Shown: piece by piece, positions 33,884 to 41,364 of the stretch | Layout of the letters: each line of letters begins with the position of its first letter | How positions within the stretch are numbered: the stretch's first letter is position 1 | Source: Paenibacillus sp. PastM-3 | Lineage (GTDB): Bacteria > Bacillota > Bacilli > Paenibacillales > Paenibacillaceae | Direction: 5' to 3' | Assembly: GCF_029893965.1 (NCBI RefSeq) | Contig: NZ_JARXXP010000012.1 | Coordinates: forward strand, 116,071-180,070 | DNA length: 64,000 nucleotides | Translations under genes and position numbers: made by a program | Notes under the pieces: generated by a model | What the model was told of the DNA's origin: nothing | The model's database searches: none | Seen by the model: only the letters and a program-made list of their open reading frames with translations

Positions 33884-33900
33884 ATTCACATATTGTGAAT
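33884..33900. promoter_or_regulatory. LysR-type palindrome in the lysR/sdhC region
   Basis: ATTCACA-TAT-TGTGAAT is a perfect 7-3-7 inverted repeat that contains the T-N11-A core of LysR-family sites. It is placed between the divergent lysR and sdhC genes. The 433-bp gap shows no other gene. Confidence 0.5.
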
Positions 33901-34051
33901 GTTAGAGCAAAGTCCGGGAAAACAATGGATAGCGGTGAAAATAGATGTCTGGTGAGCTGACGAGGCCTTTCTTCCCCTGTTTCAACTGTACTCCCGGCGG
34001 TGTATGCTCATTAATGAAAACGCTGTTTTAATCGGAAAGGGGACACTTTGC

Positions 34052-34717
34052 ATGAGAGGATTTTATTCCAGAAAGATTCATTCCTTGCTCGGCGTTATCC
34101 CGCTCGGATTCTTCTTCATTGAACACATGATGACGAATTTCGCGGCAGTAGAGGGTGGCGCTTCAGGCTTCACCGACAGTGTGCTATGGCTGAACAGCCT
34201 GCCGCTTGTCTTCTTCCTGGAATTGTTCGGGATCTGGCTTCCGCTGCTGTATCACGGGGTCTACGGATTGTATATCGCATACCAGTCCAAGCCGAACCTG
34301 AGCCGCTTTAACCTGGAAAGAAACTGGCGCTATACCCTGCAGCGGATCAGCGGCGTCATTACCTTTGTCTTCATTGTCTGGCATATGTTCGAGACGCGTT
34401 TTCAGGTTGCCGTAGGCAATGTTGAACACGAGGAGCTTGGCGGCGTCATGCATGATATCGTGACCCAGCCGCTGATGCTGGCGATTTATGTGATCGCTAT
34501 TATTGCAGCCTGCTTCCACTTCTCCAACGGCCTGTGGTCCTTCCTCATCAGCTGGGGAATTACCGTCGGCCCGCGCTCGCAAAGAGTGTCCTCAATACTC
34601 TGTCTCGGTCTTTTCGTCATCGTAACCTTTATGTTCCTGATCTCGCTGTTCACGTTCCGTGACAGTGAATTCCAGACTGCGGCCAGTGCCGCACAGCATC
34701 TCCGCACCCTGCTGTAA
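34052..34717 (+). CDS. sdhC: Succinate dehydrogenase cytochrome b558 subunit
   Basis: The 221-residue protein starts at ATG 34052 (MRGFYSRKIHSLLGVIPLG) behind GGAAAGGGG. It has five membrane helices and several His residues in membrane positions (His25, HGVYGLY, WHMFETRF, CFHFSNGLW) that ligate the two b hemes, as in the B. subtilis SdhC. It anchors SdhAB to the membrane and passes electrons to menaquinone. It is the first gene of sdhCAB. Heme for it comes from the HemQ pathway. Confidence 0.94.
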   Translation: MRGFYSRKIHSLLGVIPLGFFFIEHMMTNFAAVEGGASGFTDSVLWLNSLPLVFFLELFGIWLPLLYHGVYGLYIAYQSKPNLSRFNLERNWRYTLQRISGVITFVFIVWHMFETRFQVAVGNVEHEELGGVMHDIVTQPLMLAIYVIAIIAACFHFSNGLWSFLISWGITVGPRSQRVSSILCLGLFVIVTFMFLISLFTFRDSEFQTAASAAQHLRTLL

Positions 34718-34797
34718 GCGGCGATGTCTGTTTCAGGAGACGGTTTTGTATGAACCTATATTAATTGTATCCCTACAAAACTTTAGGAGGAACTCTC

Positions 34798-36540
34798 ATG
34801 GCATCAGCCGATATCATTATCGTGGGCGGCGGGCTGGCAGGCCTGATGGCTACCATCAAGGCAGCGGAAGCCGGCGCACATGTTCATCTATTCTCTCTCG
34901 TTCCGGTCAAAAGATCGCACTCGGTCTGCGCACAGGGCGGCATCAACGGGGCCGTCAATACGAAGGGCGAGGGTGACTCGCCCTGGGAGCATTTTGACGA
35001 TACCGTCTACGGCGGTGACTTCCTGGCGAACCAGCCTCCGGTCAAGGCGATGTGTGAGGCGGCGCCGGGTATAATCCACCTGATGGACCGGATGGGCGTC
35101 ATGTTCAACCGCACGCCGGAGGGGCTGCTCGATTTCCGCCGGTTCGGGGGAACGAAGCGCCACCGGACGGCTTTTGCCGGGGCAACCACCGGCCAACAGC
35201 TGCTGTACGCGCTTGATGAGCAGGTACGCCGCTGGGAGGCGGAAGGCCTCGTAACCAAGAGCGAGAACTGGGAGTTCCTCTCGGTTATTCTCGACGACGC
35301 GGGCGTCTGCCGCGGAATCAGCGCACAGAATCTGAAGACGATGGAAATTCAGACCTTCCCGTCCGATGCGGTTATTCTGGCCAGCGGTGGTCCGGGGATT
35401 ATTTTTGGCAAAACAACCAACTCGGTTATCAATACAGGAACTGCCGCCAGTGCGGTATACCAGCAGGGTGTGCATTATGCTAACGGTGAGTTCATTCAGA
35501 TTCACCCGACGGCGATTCCCGGCGATGACAAGCTGCGGCTGATGTCGGAATCGGCGCGCGGCGAAGGCGGACGCATCTGGACCTACAAGGACGGCAAGCC
35601 ATGGTACTTCCTGGAAGAGAAATATCCGTCCTACGGAAACCTGGTGCCGCGTGATATTGCGACCCGTGAGATTTTCAACGTGTGTGTGGATCAGGGCCTG
35701 GGCATTAACGGCGAAAATATGGTCTATCTCGATCTGTCGCACAAGGACCCGAAGGAGCTTGACGTTAAGCTCGGCGGTATCATCGAAATCTATGAAAAAT
35801 TCATGGGGGATGACCCGCGCAAGATTCCAATGAAGATTTTCCCGGCGGTCCACTACTCCATGGGCGGCATGTGGGTTGACTACAACCAGATGACCAACAT
35901 TCCGGGACTATTCGCCGCGGGTGAATGTGAATACCAGTATCACGGCGCGAACCGTCTTGGCGCGAACTCGCTCGTCTCGGCGATTTACGGCGGTATGGTA
36001 TCGGGGCCGAAGGCCGTGGAATATATTAAAGGGCTTAAGAAGTCCGTACAGGATATTCCGTCCAGTGTATTCGACAGCTTCCATAAGCAGCAGGTTGGCA
36101 AATACGAGTCCCTGCTGAGCATGTCCGGTACAGAAAATGCCTATGTGATCCACAAAGAGCTGGGCGAATGGATGACTGCCAACATGACCGTGGTGCGCGA
36201 GAACAAACGGCTGGAGGCGACCATCGGCAAAATCAAAGAGCTCAAGGAGCGTTACGGCCGTATTAACATGAGTGATACTTCGCGCTGGAACAACCAGGGC
36301 GTAGCCTTCACCCGCCAGCTGTGGAACATGCTGGAGCTGGCCGAGGCGATGACGCTGGGGGCGCTGCTTCGCAATGAGAGCCGCGGAGCCCACTACAAGC
36401 CGGAATTCCCGAACCGCAACGATGAGGAGTTCCTCAAGACGACCAAAGCAACCTGGACACCGGACGGCCCGCAGATTTCCTACGAGGAAGTGGATGTTTC
36501 GCTGATCCCGCCGCGGGTGCGTGATTATTCCAAGGACTAA
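34798..36540 (+). CDS. sdhA: Succinate dehydrogenase flavoprotein subunit
   Basis: The 580-residue protein starts at ATG 34798 (MASADIIIVGGGLAGLMAT) after ACTTTAGGAGG. The FAD site GGGLAGL is at the N-terminus. The covalently FAD-bound histidine lies in RSHSVCAQGGINGA, substrate-side motifs include FIQIHPTAIPG and SESARGEGGRIW, and the C-terminal GALLRNESRGAHYKPEFPNRND is present. It oxidises succinate to fumarate in the citric acid cycle. Eighty bases separate it from sdhC. The tandem repeat array before sdhB begins right after its stop. Confidence 0.96.
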   Translation: MASADIIIVGGGLAGLMATIKAAEAGAHVHLFSLVPVKRSHSVCAQGGINGAVNTKGEGDSPWEHFDDTVYGGDFLANQPPVKAMCEAAPGIIHLMDRMGVMFNRTPEGLLDFRRFGGTKRHRTAFAGATTGQQLLYALDEQVRRWEAEGLVTKSENWEFLSVILDDAGVCRGISAQNLKTMEIQTFPSDAVILASGGPGIIFGKTTNSVINTGTAASAVYQQGVHYANGEFIQIHPTAIPGDDKLRLMSESARGEGGRIWTYKDGKPWYFLEEKYPSYGNLVPRDIATREIFNVCVDQGLGINGENMVYLDLSHKDPKELDVKLGGIIEIYEKFMGDDPRKIPMKIFPAVHYSMGGMWVDYNQMTNIPGLFAAGECEYQYHGANRLGANSLVSAIYGGMVSGPKAVEYIKGLKKSVQDIPSSVFDSFHKQQVGKYESLLSMSGTENAYVIHKELGEWMTANMTVVRENKRLEATIGKIKELKERYGRINMSDTSRWNNQGVAFTRQLWNMLELAEAMTLGALLRNESRGAHYKPEFPNRNDEEFLKTTKATWTPDGPQISYEEVDVSLIPPRVRDYSKD

Positions 36541-36545
36541 ATATA

Positions 36546-36738
36546 ATGGCGTATGCTTTCGAAGCCAGTTTTGTACGAAGGAAATCAGAGGAGTAACGCT
36601 CACAAAACTAAGCGTATGCTTCCGAAGCGAGTTTTGTACGAAGGAAATCAGAGGAGTAACGCTCACAAAACTAAGCGTATGCTTCCGAAGCGAGTTTTGT
36701 ACGAAGGATACCAGAGGAGTAACGCTCACAAAACTTTT
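36546..36738 (+). repeat. 63-bp tandem repeat array in the sdhA-sdhB gap
   Basis: The array alternates a 42-bp module A' (GTTTTGTACGAAGG ... CGCTCACAAAACT, ends inverted so it can form a hairpin) and a 21-bp module B (AAGCGTATGCTTCCGAAGCGA): partial B-A'-B-A'-B-A', with the last A' running into TTTTAGGAGG, the ribosome site of sdhB. Module B is the same, within one or two bases, as module B of the hemQ leader array; module A' differs from A in its interior. Confidence 0.92.
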
Positions 36739-36747
36739 AGGAGGTAA
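36553..36747 (+). CDS. Repeat-encoded leader ORF ending in the sdhB ribosome site
   Basis: A frame of 64 codons begins at ATG 36553 (MLSKPVLYEGNQRSNAHKT), repeats a 21-residue unit with KRMLPKRVLYEG(N/Y)QRSNAH, and ends KTFRR with TAA. Its codons TTT AGG AGG are the Shine-Dalgarno sequence of sdhB and the stop lies 5 bp before the sdhB ATG. The frame corresponds to the one before hemQ (KTKRMLSKRVLHE, KTFKE). Ribosomes leaving sdhA could reach it, but no strong ribosome site is seen. Whether it is translated is unknown. Confidence 0.35.
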   Translation: MLSKPVLYEGNQRSNAHKTKRMLPKRVLYEGNQRSNAHKTKRMLPKRVLYEGYQRSNAHKTFRR

Positions 36748-36752
36748 CCGAT

Positions 36753-37517
36753 ATGGCGGAAACAGCTACAGCTCCCAAAAACGTGAAATTTATCATTACC
36801 CGCCAGGACGAACCGGAGAGCTCGCCCTATACAGAGGAATTTGAGCTGGCCTACCGGCCGGGGATGAACGTAATCAGCGCTTTAATGGAAATCCAGCGTA
36901 ACCCGGTTAACGCAAGCGGCAACAGTACGGTGCCGGTCTGCTGGGACTCCAACTGTCTGGAGGAAGTGTGCGGGGCCTGCTCGATGGTAATCAACGGCAA
37001 GCCGCGCCAGGCCTGCGCCGCTCTGATCGACAATCTGGAGCAGCCGGTGCGGATTGAGCCGATGAAGACCTTCCCGGTAGTGCGCGACCTTGTTATCGAC
37101 CGCAGCCGGATGTTTAATGCACTGAAACGGGTCAAGGCGTGGATTCCGATTGACGGTACGTATGATCTGGGTCCGGGACCGCGGATGGCCGAGAAAAAAC
37201 GCCAGTGGGCTTATGAACTGTCCAAGTGCATGACCTGCGGCGTCTGCCTGGAGGCCTGCCCGAACGTTAACGAGAAGACGAATTTCATCGGGCCGGCTGC
37301 GATTTCCCAGGTGCGGCTGTTCAACGCCCATCCTACGGGCGAAATGAACGCTGACGACCGCCTGGAAGCGCTGATGGAGGACGGCGGGATCGACGGCTGC
37401 GGTAACTCGCAGAACTGCGTACGCGCTTGTCCGAAGGGCATTCCGCTGACCACCTCGATTGCCGAGATCAACAAACAGACCACGAAGCATATGTTCAAGC
37501 GCTGGCTTGGTGTGTAG
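36753..37517 (+). CDS. sdhB: Succinate dehydrogenase iron-sulfur subunit
   Basis: The 254-residue protein has the [2Fe-2S] ferredoxin domain (CWDSNCLEEVCGACSM...C, about residues 56-90) and a C-terminal domain with CMTCGVCLEACPN for [4Fe-4S] and CGNSQNCVRACPKG for [3Fe-4S]. It carries electrons from the SdhA flavin to the hemes of SdhC. The ATG follows AGGAGG within the end of the repeat array. A terminator follows, which is the landing site of a group II intron remnant. Confidence 0.96.
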   Translation: MAETATAPKNVKFIITRQDEPESSPYTEEFELAYRPGMNVISALMEIQRNPVNASGNSTVPVCWDSNCLEEVCGACSMVINGKPRQACAALIDNLEQPVRIEPMKTFPVVRDLVIDRSRMFNALKRVKAWIPIDGTYDLGPGPRMAEKKRQWAYELSKCMTCGVCLEACPNVNEKTNFIGPAAISQVRLFNAHPTGEMNADDRLEALMEDGGIDGCGNSQNCVRACPKGIPLTTSIAEINKQTTKHMFKRWLGV

Positions 37518-37540
37518 CTTGAACAAAATGAACTGAAACG

Positions 37541-37586
37541 GGAGTGTTCTACAAGTCTCTATGGCTTGTGGGATGCTCCTTTTTTA
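37541..37586 (+). terminator. Terminator of sdhCAB
   Basis: GGAGTGTTCTACAAG pairs with CTTGTGGGATGCTCC (two mismatches) and is followed by TTTTTTT. The intron remnant starts one or two bases after the T-run. Confidence 0.85.
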
Positions 37587-37587
37587 T

Positions 37588-38231
37588 GTGCTCTCGGCAT
37601 GGGAGATAACTCGGCGGTGAAAGTCTGCTACAGGCTTGGCAGTAGGAACTGTTGGCGAAAGGAAAGTTAGGGGTGTCCTCCGTGAGTCGGAATCGTAGAA
37701 AGCCGGAGGCAAAACCTAGGTCTGCCGAACGTAAAAAGGGTGTATATTCGCATCCATGGTCAATCTCTCACCAAAGTAAAGAAGAAGTTGAAAACACTCA
37801 CAAGCCGCGATCAGGACAGGAATGTTTGACATGTGATGGAGAAAGTAAAAGTCTAAACTCGCGACAAAATCGGCTACTTCTACAGAACTGAACTGGTAAA
37901 AAATATATTTTACAAATTTGGGTGTGTAGAAGGCCCTGAATGTACATCTGGAAAAAGTGAAAGAAGCCTAAACCAAAGGTGAAGATCCTGAGAAAACCGG
38001 AAATACCGGAGTGGAAGGCCTATCAATGGGGGGAACCTCAGCCTGGCCACTGGAGAATGGTTTGGAGCTCGGTGCTGTCCCATTCCATAACAAACGAAAA
38101 GCTCACACAGGGTCGGGTATTATGGTTTCCCTACTACTAAAATTGCACTTATGCAGTTTAACTGACGTATACCGAACTGTACTACGGTGGTGTGAGAGAT
38201 CGGCTGCTCAGTTAATGAGCAGTCTCCTACT
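37588..38231 (+). mobile_element. Degenerate class C group II intron
   Basis: The stretch begins with GTGCTCTCGG directly behind the T-run of the sdhB terminator and ends with a domain V/VI-like sequence: CTACGGTGGTGTGAGAGA, then CGGCTGCTCAGTTAATGAGCAG and CTCCTACT. Class C group II introns are known to insert just after terminator hairpins and to end this way. About 640 bp remain where an intact element has roughly 1.8 kb, so most of the reverse transcriptase gene is gone. A fragment of its C-terminal end is still readable (37985-38140). The element is probably immobile by itself; splicing ability is uncertain. Confidence 0.82.
37985..38140 (+). pseudogene. Maturase C-terminal remnant of the intron reverse transcriptase
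   Basis: The frame ending at TAA 38138-38140 reads ILRKPEIPEWKAYQWGEPQP, then GHWRMVWSSVLSHSITNEKL and a short tail. It parallels the end of group II intron reverse transcriptases (IPEWKAYxWANTRKGYWR..NSxILxRSITNEYL). Substitutions such as EPQPGHWR for NTRKGYWR and the loss of everything upstream show decay. Confidence 0.75.
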
Positions 38232-38315
38232 TGTTTAATTCCGAATTGGCCTTGTGGATAAAATGAACACTTTTATTGAACACGGAAAAATCTTTGTATT
38301 GGTAATTAATCGATT

Positions 38316-38343
38316 TTGACAAAAATATGTATATTAAAAGAAT
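38316..38343 (+). promoter_or_regulatory. Promoter candidate of the RiPP operon
   Basis: TTGACA (38316-38321) is a perfect -35 box; AAGAAT (38338-38343) sits 16 bp downstream as a fair -10. It lies about 60 bp before the precursor gene in a very A/T-rich stretch. No regulator gene is present in the island. Confidence 0.5.
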
Positions 38344-38400
38344 CTATTGATTTAAATGTAATTAAACACTAAAATAAGGAAAAAAAGGAGGTGGGAAAAA

Positions 38401-38559
38401 ATGGAACAAATGAATAATGTTACACCACAAAGTGGCTGGACTTGCTCTATTAGTTGTTCAGGACCATGTTTCGTAGCTTGTGCTGCTGGAGCAGCGACTG
38501 GACCAGCAGCCTTGGCAATTGTTACCGGCTCATTCTATTACACTTACTATGCAAGTTAA
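38401..38559 (+). CDS. Putative sactipeptide-type RiPP precursor peptide
   Basis: A 52-residue peptide is encoded behind a strong AAAGGAGGTGGG site. It opens with a short hydrophilic leader-like part (MEQMNNVTPQS). A core follows with GWTC at residues 12-15 and four cysteines at 15, 19, 23 and 27, spaced CX3CX3CX3C. A hydrophobic Ala/Gly/Thr-rich half ends SFYYTYYAS. Cysteines in the N-terminal half and acceptor residues in the C-terminal half are the hallmark of sactipeptides (subtilosin A, thurincin H, thuricin CD), where radical SAM enzymes link Cys sulfur to alpha-carbons in a nested hairpin. The spacing is like thuricin CD with one extra cysteine; the WTC start and short leader recall thurincin H. 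The function as bacteriocin is inferred. It is the first gene of the island. Confidence 0.82.
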   Translation: MEQMNNVTPQSGWTCSISCSGPCFVACAAGAATGPAALAIVTGSFYYTYYAS

Positions 38560-38628
38560 GGAATTATGTAATTTTACTTAGAAGGATTTTTAATCAGTTA
38601 TCGCTAAATTGATTTCTGTAATTACAGG

Positions 38629-38693
38629 AGACATATAGAACTGAACTAGGAGATAGACCCTTTTTTGGGGCGGCGGCTTGGTTCTATATGTCT
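38629..38693 (+). promoter_or_regulatory. Long hairpin between precursor and maturase genes
   Basis: AGACATATAGAAC (38629-38641) and GTTCTATATGTCT (38681-38693) are perfectly complementary over 13 bp. The 39-base loop contains CCCTTTTTTGGGG. There is no T-run after the stem, so it is more likely an mRNA-stabilising or partial read-through element that sets a high ratio of precursor to enzyme transcript than a full terminator. Confidence 0.6.
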
Positions 38694-38735
38694 ACTAAAT
38701 TATTGTAACCAGTAACAAAATTGAGGAGGATTTAA

Positions 38736-40115
38736 ATGAGTGATAGAGGATTTTTTTTTACTACAGCTCAGGGAAACACTTATTATTATGACGACTATTC
38801 AAGCAATGTAAGATTCCAGGGGAAAAATGGAGGGGATAATTTCAATTTTGGAGATATGCAATTACAAGGGAATTTACCGAATAAGAAAAGCTTAGAGAAT
38901 TATTTAAATAACAATAGTGGAAGCCAACTTATTCTTTTAACCACTGAAGCTTGCAATATAAGATGTACATATTGTGTATACTCTGGAAATTATGAGAATC
39001 AGAGAAGTCATAATCGTGAAAACATGAGTGTAGATACGGCAAAAAAGGCTGTAGATAAGTATTTAAGCAATTTTAAACAAAGAAAGTTCAAAAATCCTTT
39101 CGATAACCCTCTTATTGCTTTTTATGGGGGAGAGGCTTTTCTTAATTATGAATTAATGAAAGAAATTGTAGTTTTTTCAGAGGAGAAGTATAGCGGTAAA
39201 ATTCAGTTTTCCACGACAACTAATGCCATACTGCTAAACGATGAAAAAATTCACTTTTTGGCGAAACATTCATTTATTCTATCAGTCAGTTTAAACGGCG
39301 ATAGAGATGAGCACGACAGAATGAGAGTATTTAAAGATGGGGCAGGTACTTTTGATCTTGTAATGAAGAACCTACTTAGAATTAGAGAATTGTATCCAGA
39401 CTATTATAAAGAATACTGTCAGTTATTAATAACTATTGATACAGGTACGAATTTGATGAGAATGAGAGAATTTCTTAAAGAAAATGAAAAAGTTCTTCCT
39501 AAAATAGCCAGGGTTTCGCAAGTAGGAGCATCTTTTACTGATTGGTATGACCGCTACTCTACAGAAGAAAAAGAGATTTTCATGCATTCATTCGATGAAT
39601 TAAAGTCAGTTTATGTTAGTCAAGTCAGATCTCCGGAGGGGATTGAGGCAGAAACATTTTTGAAAATATTATTTAGTGTTCCAATGTTTTCGATACTGAA
39701 TCGTTCCAGAAATATTCCTTTTCAGAATAGACGTCCTGATTTTCTACCGTACACTGGAGCTTGTGTGCCAGGAGAAAAAATTGCCGTAGATACAAATGGT
39801 AATCTTCATGTATGTGAACGAGTAAATCAAAGCAGACCCATTGGCGATGTTGAAAGCTGGCTAAGCATACCTTCTATTTCAAAAATGCTGGAAGACTATC
39901 AGGCCAAGATAACAAAGAATTGTCCGAATTGTCCTGTTCAAAGTCTTTGTGATATATGCTACGCAGGAGTATTGGACGGTACAGGGGAATTTGACAAATC
40001 TAATATGAAACCTAATTGTCAAGAAATTAGAAAGCATGTTCAAAAACAGTTCGCGGAAATCTGGAGTATTATGGAGGAAGGTGTGCTGGCAGAAGAATTA
40101 ATTCCAAATTTTTAA
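38736..40115 (+). CDS. Radical SAM/SPASM peptide maturase 1
   Basis: The 459-residue enzyme has the radical SAM cluster motif CNIRCTYC (Cys73, 77, 80), the SAM-binding FYGGEAF, and a C-terminal SPASM region. That region has GACVPGEKIAVDTNGNLHVC with GxIGD, then CPNCPVQSLCDICY, which would bind two auxiliary [4Fe-4S] clusters. This layout is that of sactisynthases, which form Cys-to-alpha-carbon thioethers in peptides. The N-terminal 60 residues are Asn/Tyr-rich. GAGGAGG lies before the ATG. It follows the precursor gene by 176 bp and most likely acts on it. Other peptide modifications (ether or C-C bonds) are possible for this family. Confidence 0.88.
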   Translation: MSDRGFFFTTAQGNTYYYDDYSSNVRFQGKNGGDNFNFGDMQLQGNLPNKKSLENYLNNNSGSQLILLTTEACNIRCTYCVYSGNYENQRSHNRENMSVDTAKKAVDKYLSNFKQRKFKNPFDNPLIAFYGGEAFLNYELMKEIVVFSEEKYSGKIQFSTTTNAILLNDEKIHFLAKHSFILSVSLNGDRDEHDRMRVFKDGAGTFDLVMKNLLRIRELYPDYYKEYCQLLITIDTGTNLMRMREFLKENEKVLPKIARVSQVGASFTDWYDRYSTEEKEIFMHSFDELKSVYVSQVRSPEGIEAETFLKILFSVPMFSILNRSRNIPFQNRRPDFLPYTGACVPGEKIAVDTNGNLHVCERVNQSRPIGDVESWLSIPSISKMLEDYQAKITKNCPNCPVQSLCDICYAGVLDGTGEFDKSNMKPNCQEIRKHVQKQFAEIWSIMEEGVLAEELIPNF

Positions 40116-40136
40116 TTATTGAATAGGGGTGCTTAA

Positions 40137-41339
40137 ATGAAATTTCTTATACTTAAAAGTAATTGTGCAGTTGTTACAGGCGAGAATGGTTCGTTCATGT
40201 ATGATTTGAGTCATAAAAATTATTATTCACTCGATTTGTTGCACACTGAAATTCTTAATAATATTAAAAAGGGAAAATGCATTGAAGAACTAAATAACCT
40301 TTTTGATCAGAATATTGTGAACAGCTTCACTAATAAATTGATTGAAGGTAATCTTGCAGAATTGTCTGATTACTTTTACATAGAGGAAATATCCCGTGTT
40401 GGACATGCAAGACCAGTTAATAATATTCAATTGAATACCTGCTATATTGAACTGCCTTCCTCATGTGCAATGAGTTGTAAAAGTTGTAAGAGCTTAAAAT
40501 TATTCAGCTGCCTTACGTGTAGTAGCCCCACTGTAACCAGTGCTGAGTTAGATATGAAATTTTATAGAGGGCTGTTGTCTGATGTATTAAAAATGTCGGT
40601 ACAAACACTGATTTTTCATGGTGGGGATCCATTGACTTACGGGGATAAATTCTTAGAACTACTTCAATATGCTCGGGAAAATGCGGATGAGAATGTTAGA
40701 ATTATAGTAAAAACGAATGGTGAAATTCTGAATGACAAGATGATGAGCCACTTTATTGAATTTAAGATTAATCCTCTATTTGTTTTGAGATATTCAAAAG
40801 AAAACGAATACCAAAATAACTTGCCGCTGAAATTATCCGAGATTTTTCAAGGATTCTTTAATCATAAACTTCAGTATTCCTGTAATATTGTTCTGGATTC
40901 TCCAGCCCAATTGGAAGCAGCAATTCAAAAGTTAAGCGATTACAATTTTAGTGATATTTCAACAAGTATACTGATTAATGAACACAATTCTTTGAGAAGC
41001 TACGCTAGTATTCAATTCTCTGAAAAGCTTTTTCATAATTTTATGCTCAATAAAGATTTACATCCTTGCCTAATGGGTGTAATAGCTATTACAGCTGACA
41101 GAAAGGTTATTCCATGCCCTACAATGGTAAATCATCCGTTATTAGATTTGGAACAATCACATCTTTTAGAATTATTCGAGGATCCAGAAATAATAAATCA
41201 ATTTTGGCGGTTTTCACTTGGAAAAATTGAGAAGTGCAAAGCATGTAAAATTAAATATTCCTGTGTGGATTGCAGATCTGTAGAAGAAGCATTAAGTAAA
41301 GATCTGTATAAGAAAGAAATTTGTTATCTAGGAAATTAA
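40137..41339 (+). CDS. Radical SAM/SPASM peptide maturase 2 with PqqD-like N-terminus
   Basis: The 400-residue protein has CAMSCKSC (Cys110, 114, 117) as radical SAM site, FHGGDPL as SAM-binding motif and a C-terminal SPASM-like CKACKIKYSCVDC. An unusual pair of cysteines (FSCLTC, 125 and 128) follows the cluster motif closely. Residues 1-95 look like a PqqD-type RiPP recognition element (FMYDLSHKNYYSLD...EILNNIKKGKCIEELNNLF), which would bind the leader. Two different radical SAM enzymes acting on one locus is the arrangement of thuricin CD (TrnC/TrnD). GGGGTGCTTA lies before the ATG; 21 bp separate it from maturase 1. Confidence 0.86.
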   Translation: MKFLILKSNCAVVTGENGSFMYDLSHKNYYSLDLLHTEILNNIKKGKCIEELNNLFDQNIVNSFTNKLIEGNLAELSDYFYIEEISRVGHARPVNNIQLNTCYIELPSSCAMSCKSCKSLKLFSCLTCSSPTVTSAELDMKFYRGLLSDVLKMSVQTLIFHGGDPLTYGDKFLELLQYARENADENVRIIVKTNGEILNDKMMSHFIEFKINPLFVLRYSKENEYQNNLPLKLSEIFQGFFNHKLQYSCNIVLDSPAQLEAAIQKLSDYNFSDISTSILINEHNSLRSYASIQFSEKLFHNFMLNKDLHPCLMGVIAITADRKVIPCPTMVNHPLLDLEQSHLLELFEDPEIINQFWRFSLGKIEKCKACKIKYSCVDCRSVEEALSKDLYKKEICYLGN

Positions 41340-41364
41340 AACCTGAATGCGGAGCTTGATAACG

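Noticed and set aside
37652..38238. Two short plus-strand frames in the sdhB-RiPP gap taken as genes
   Set aside because: Both lie in the degenerate group II intron and do not match the frame of its reverse transcriptase remnant.
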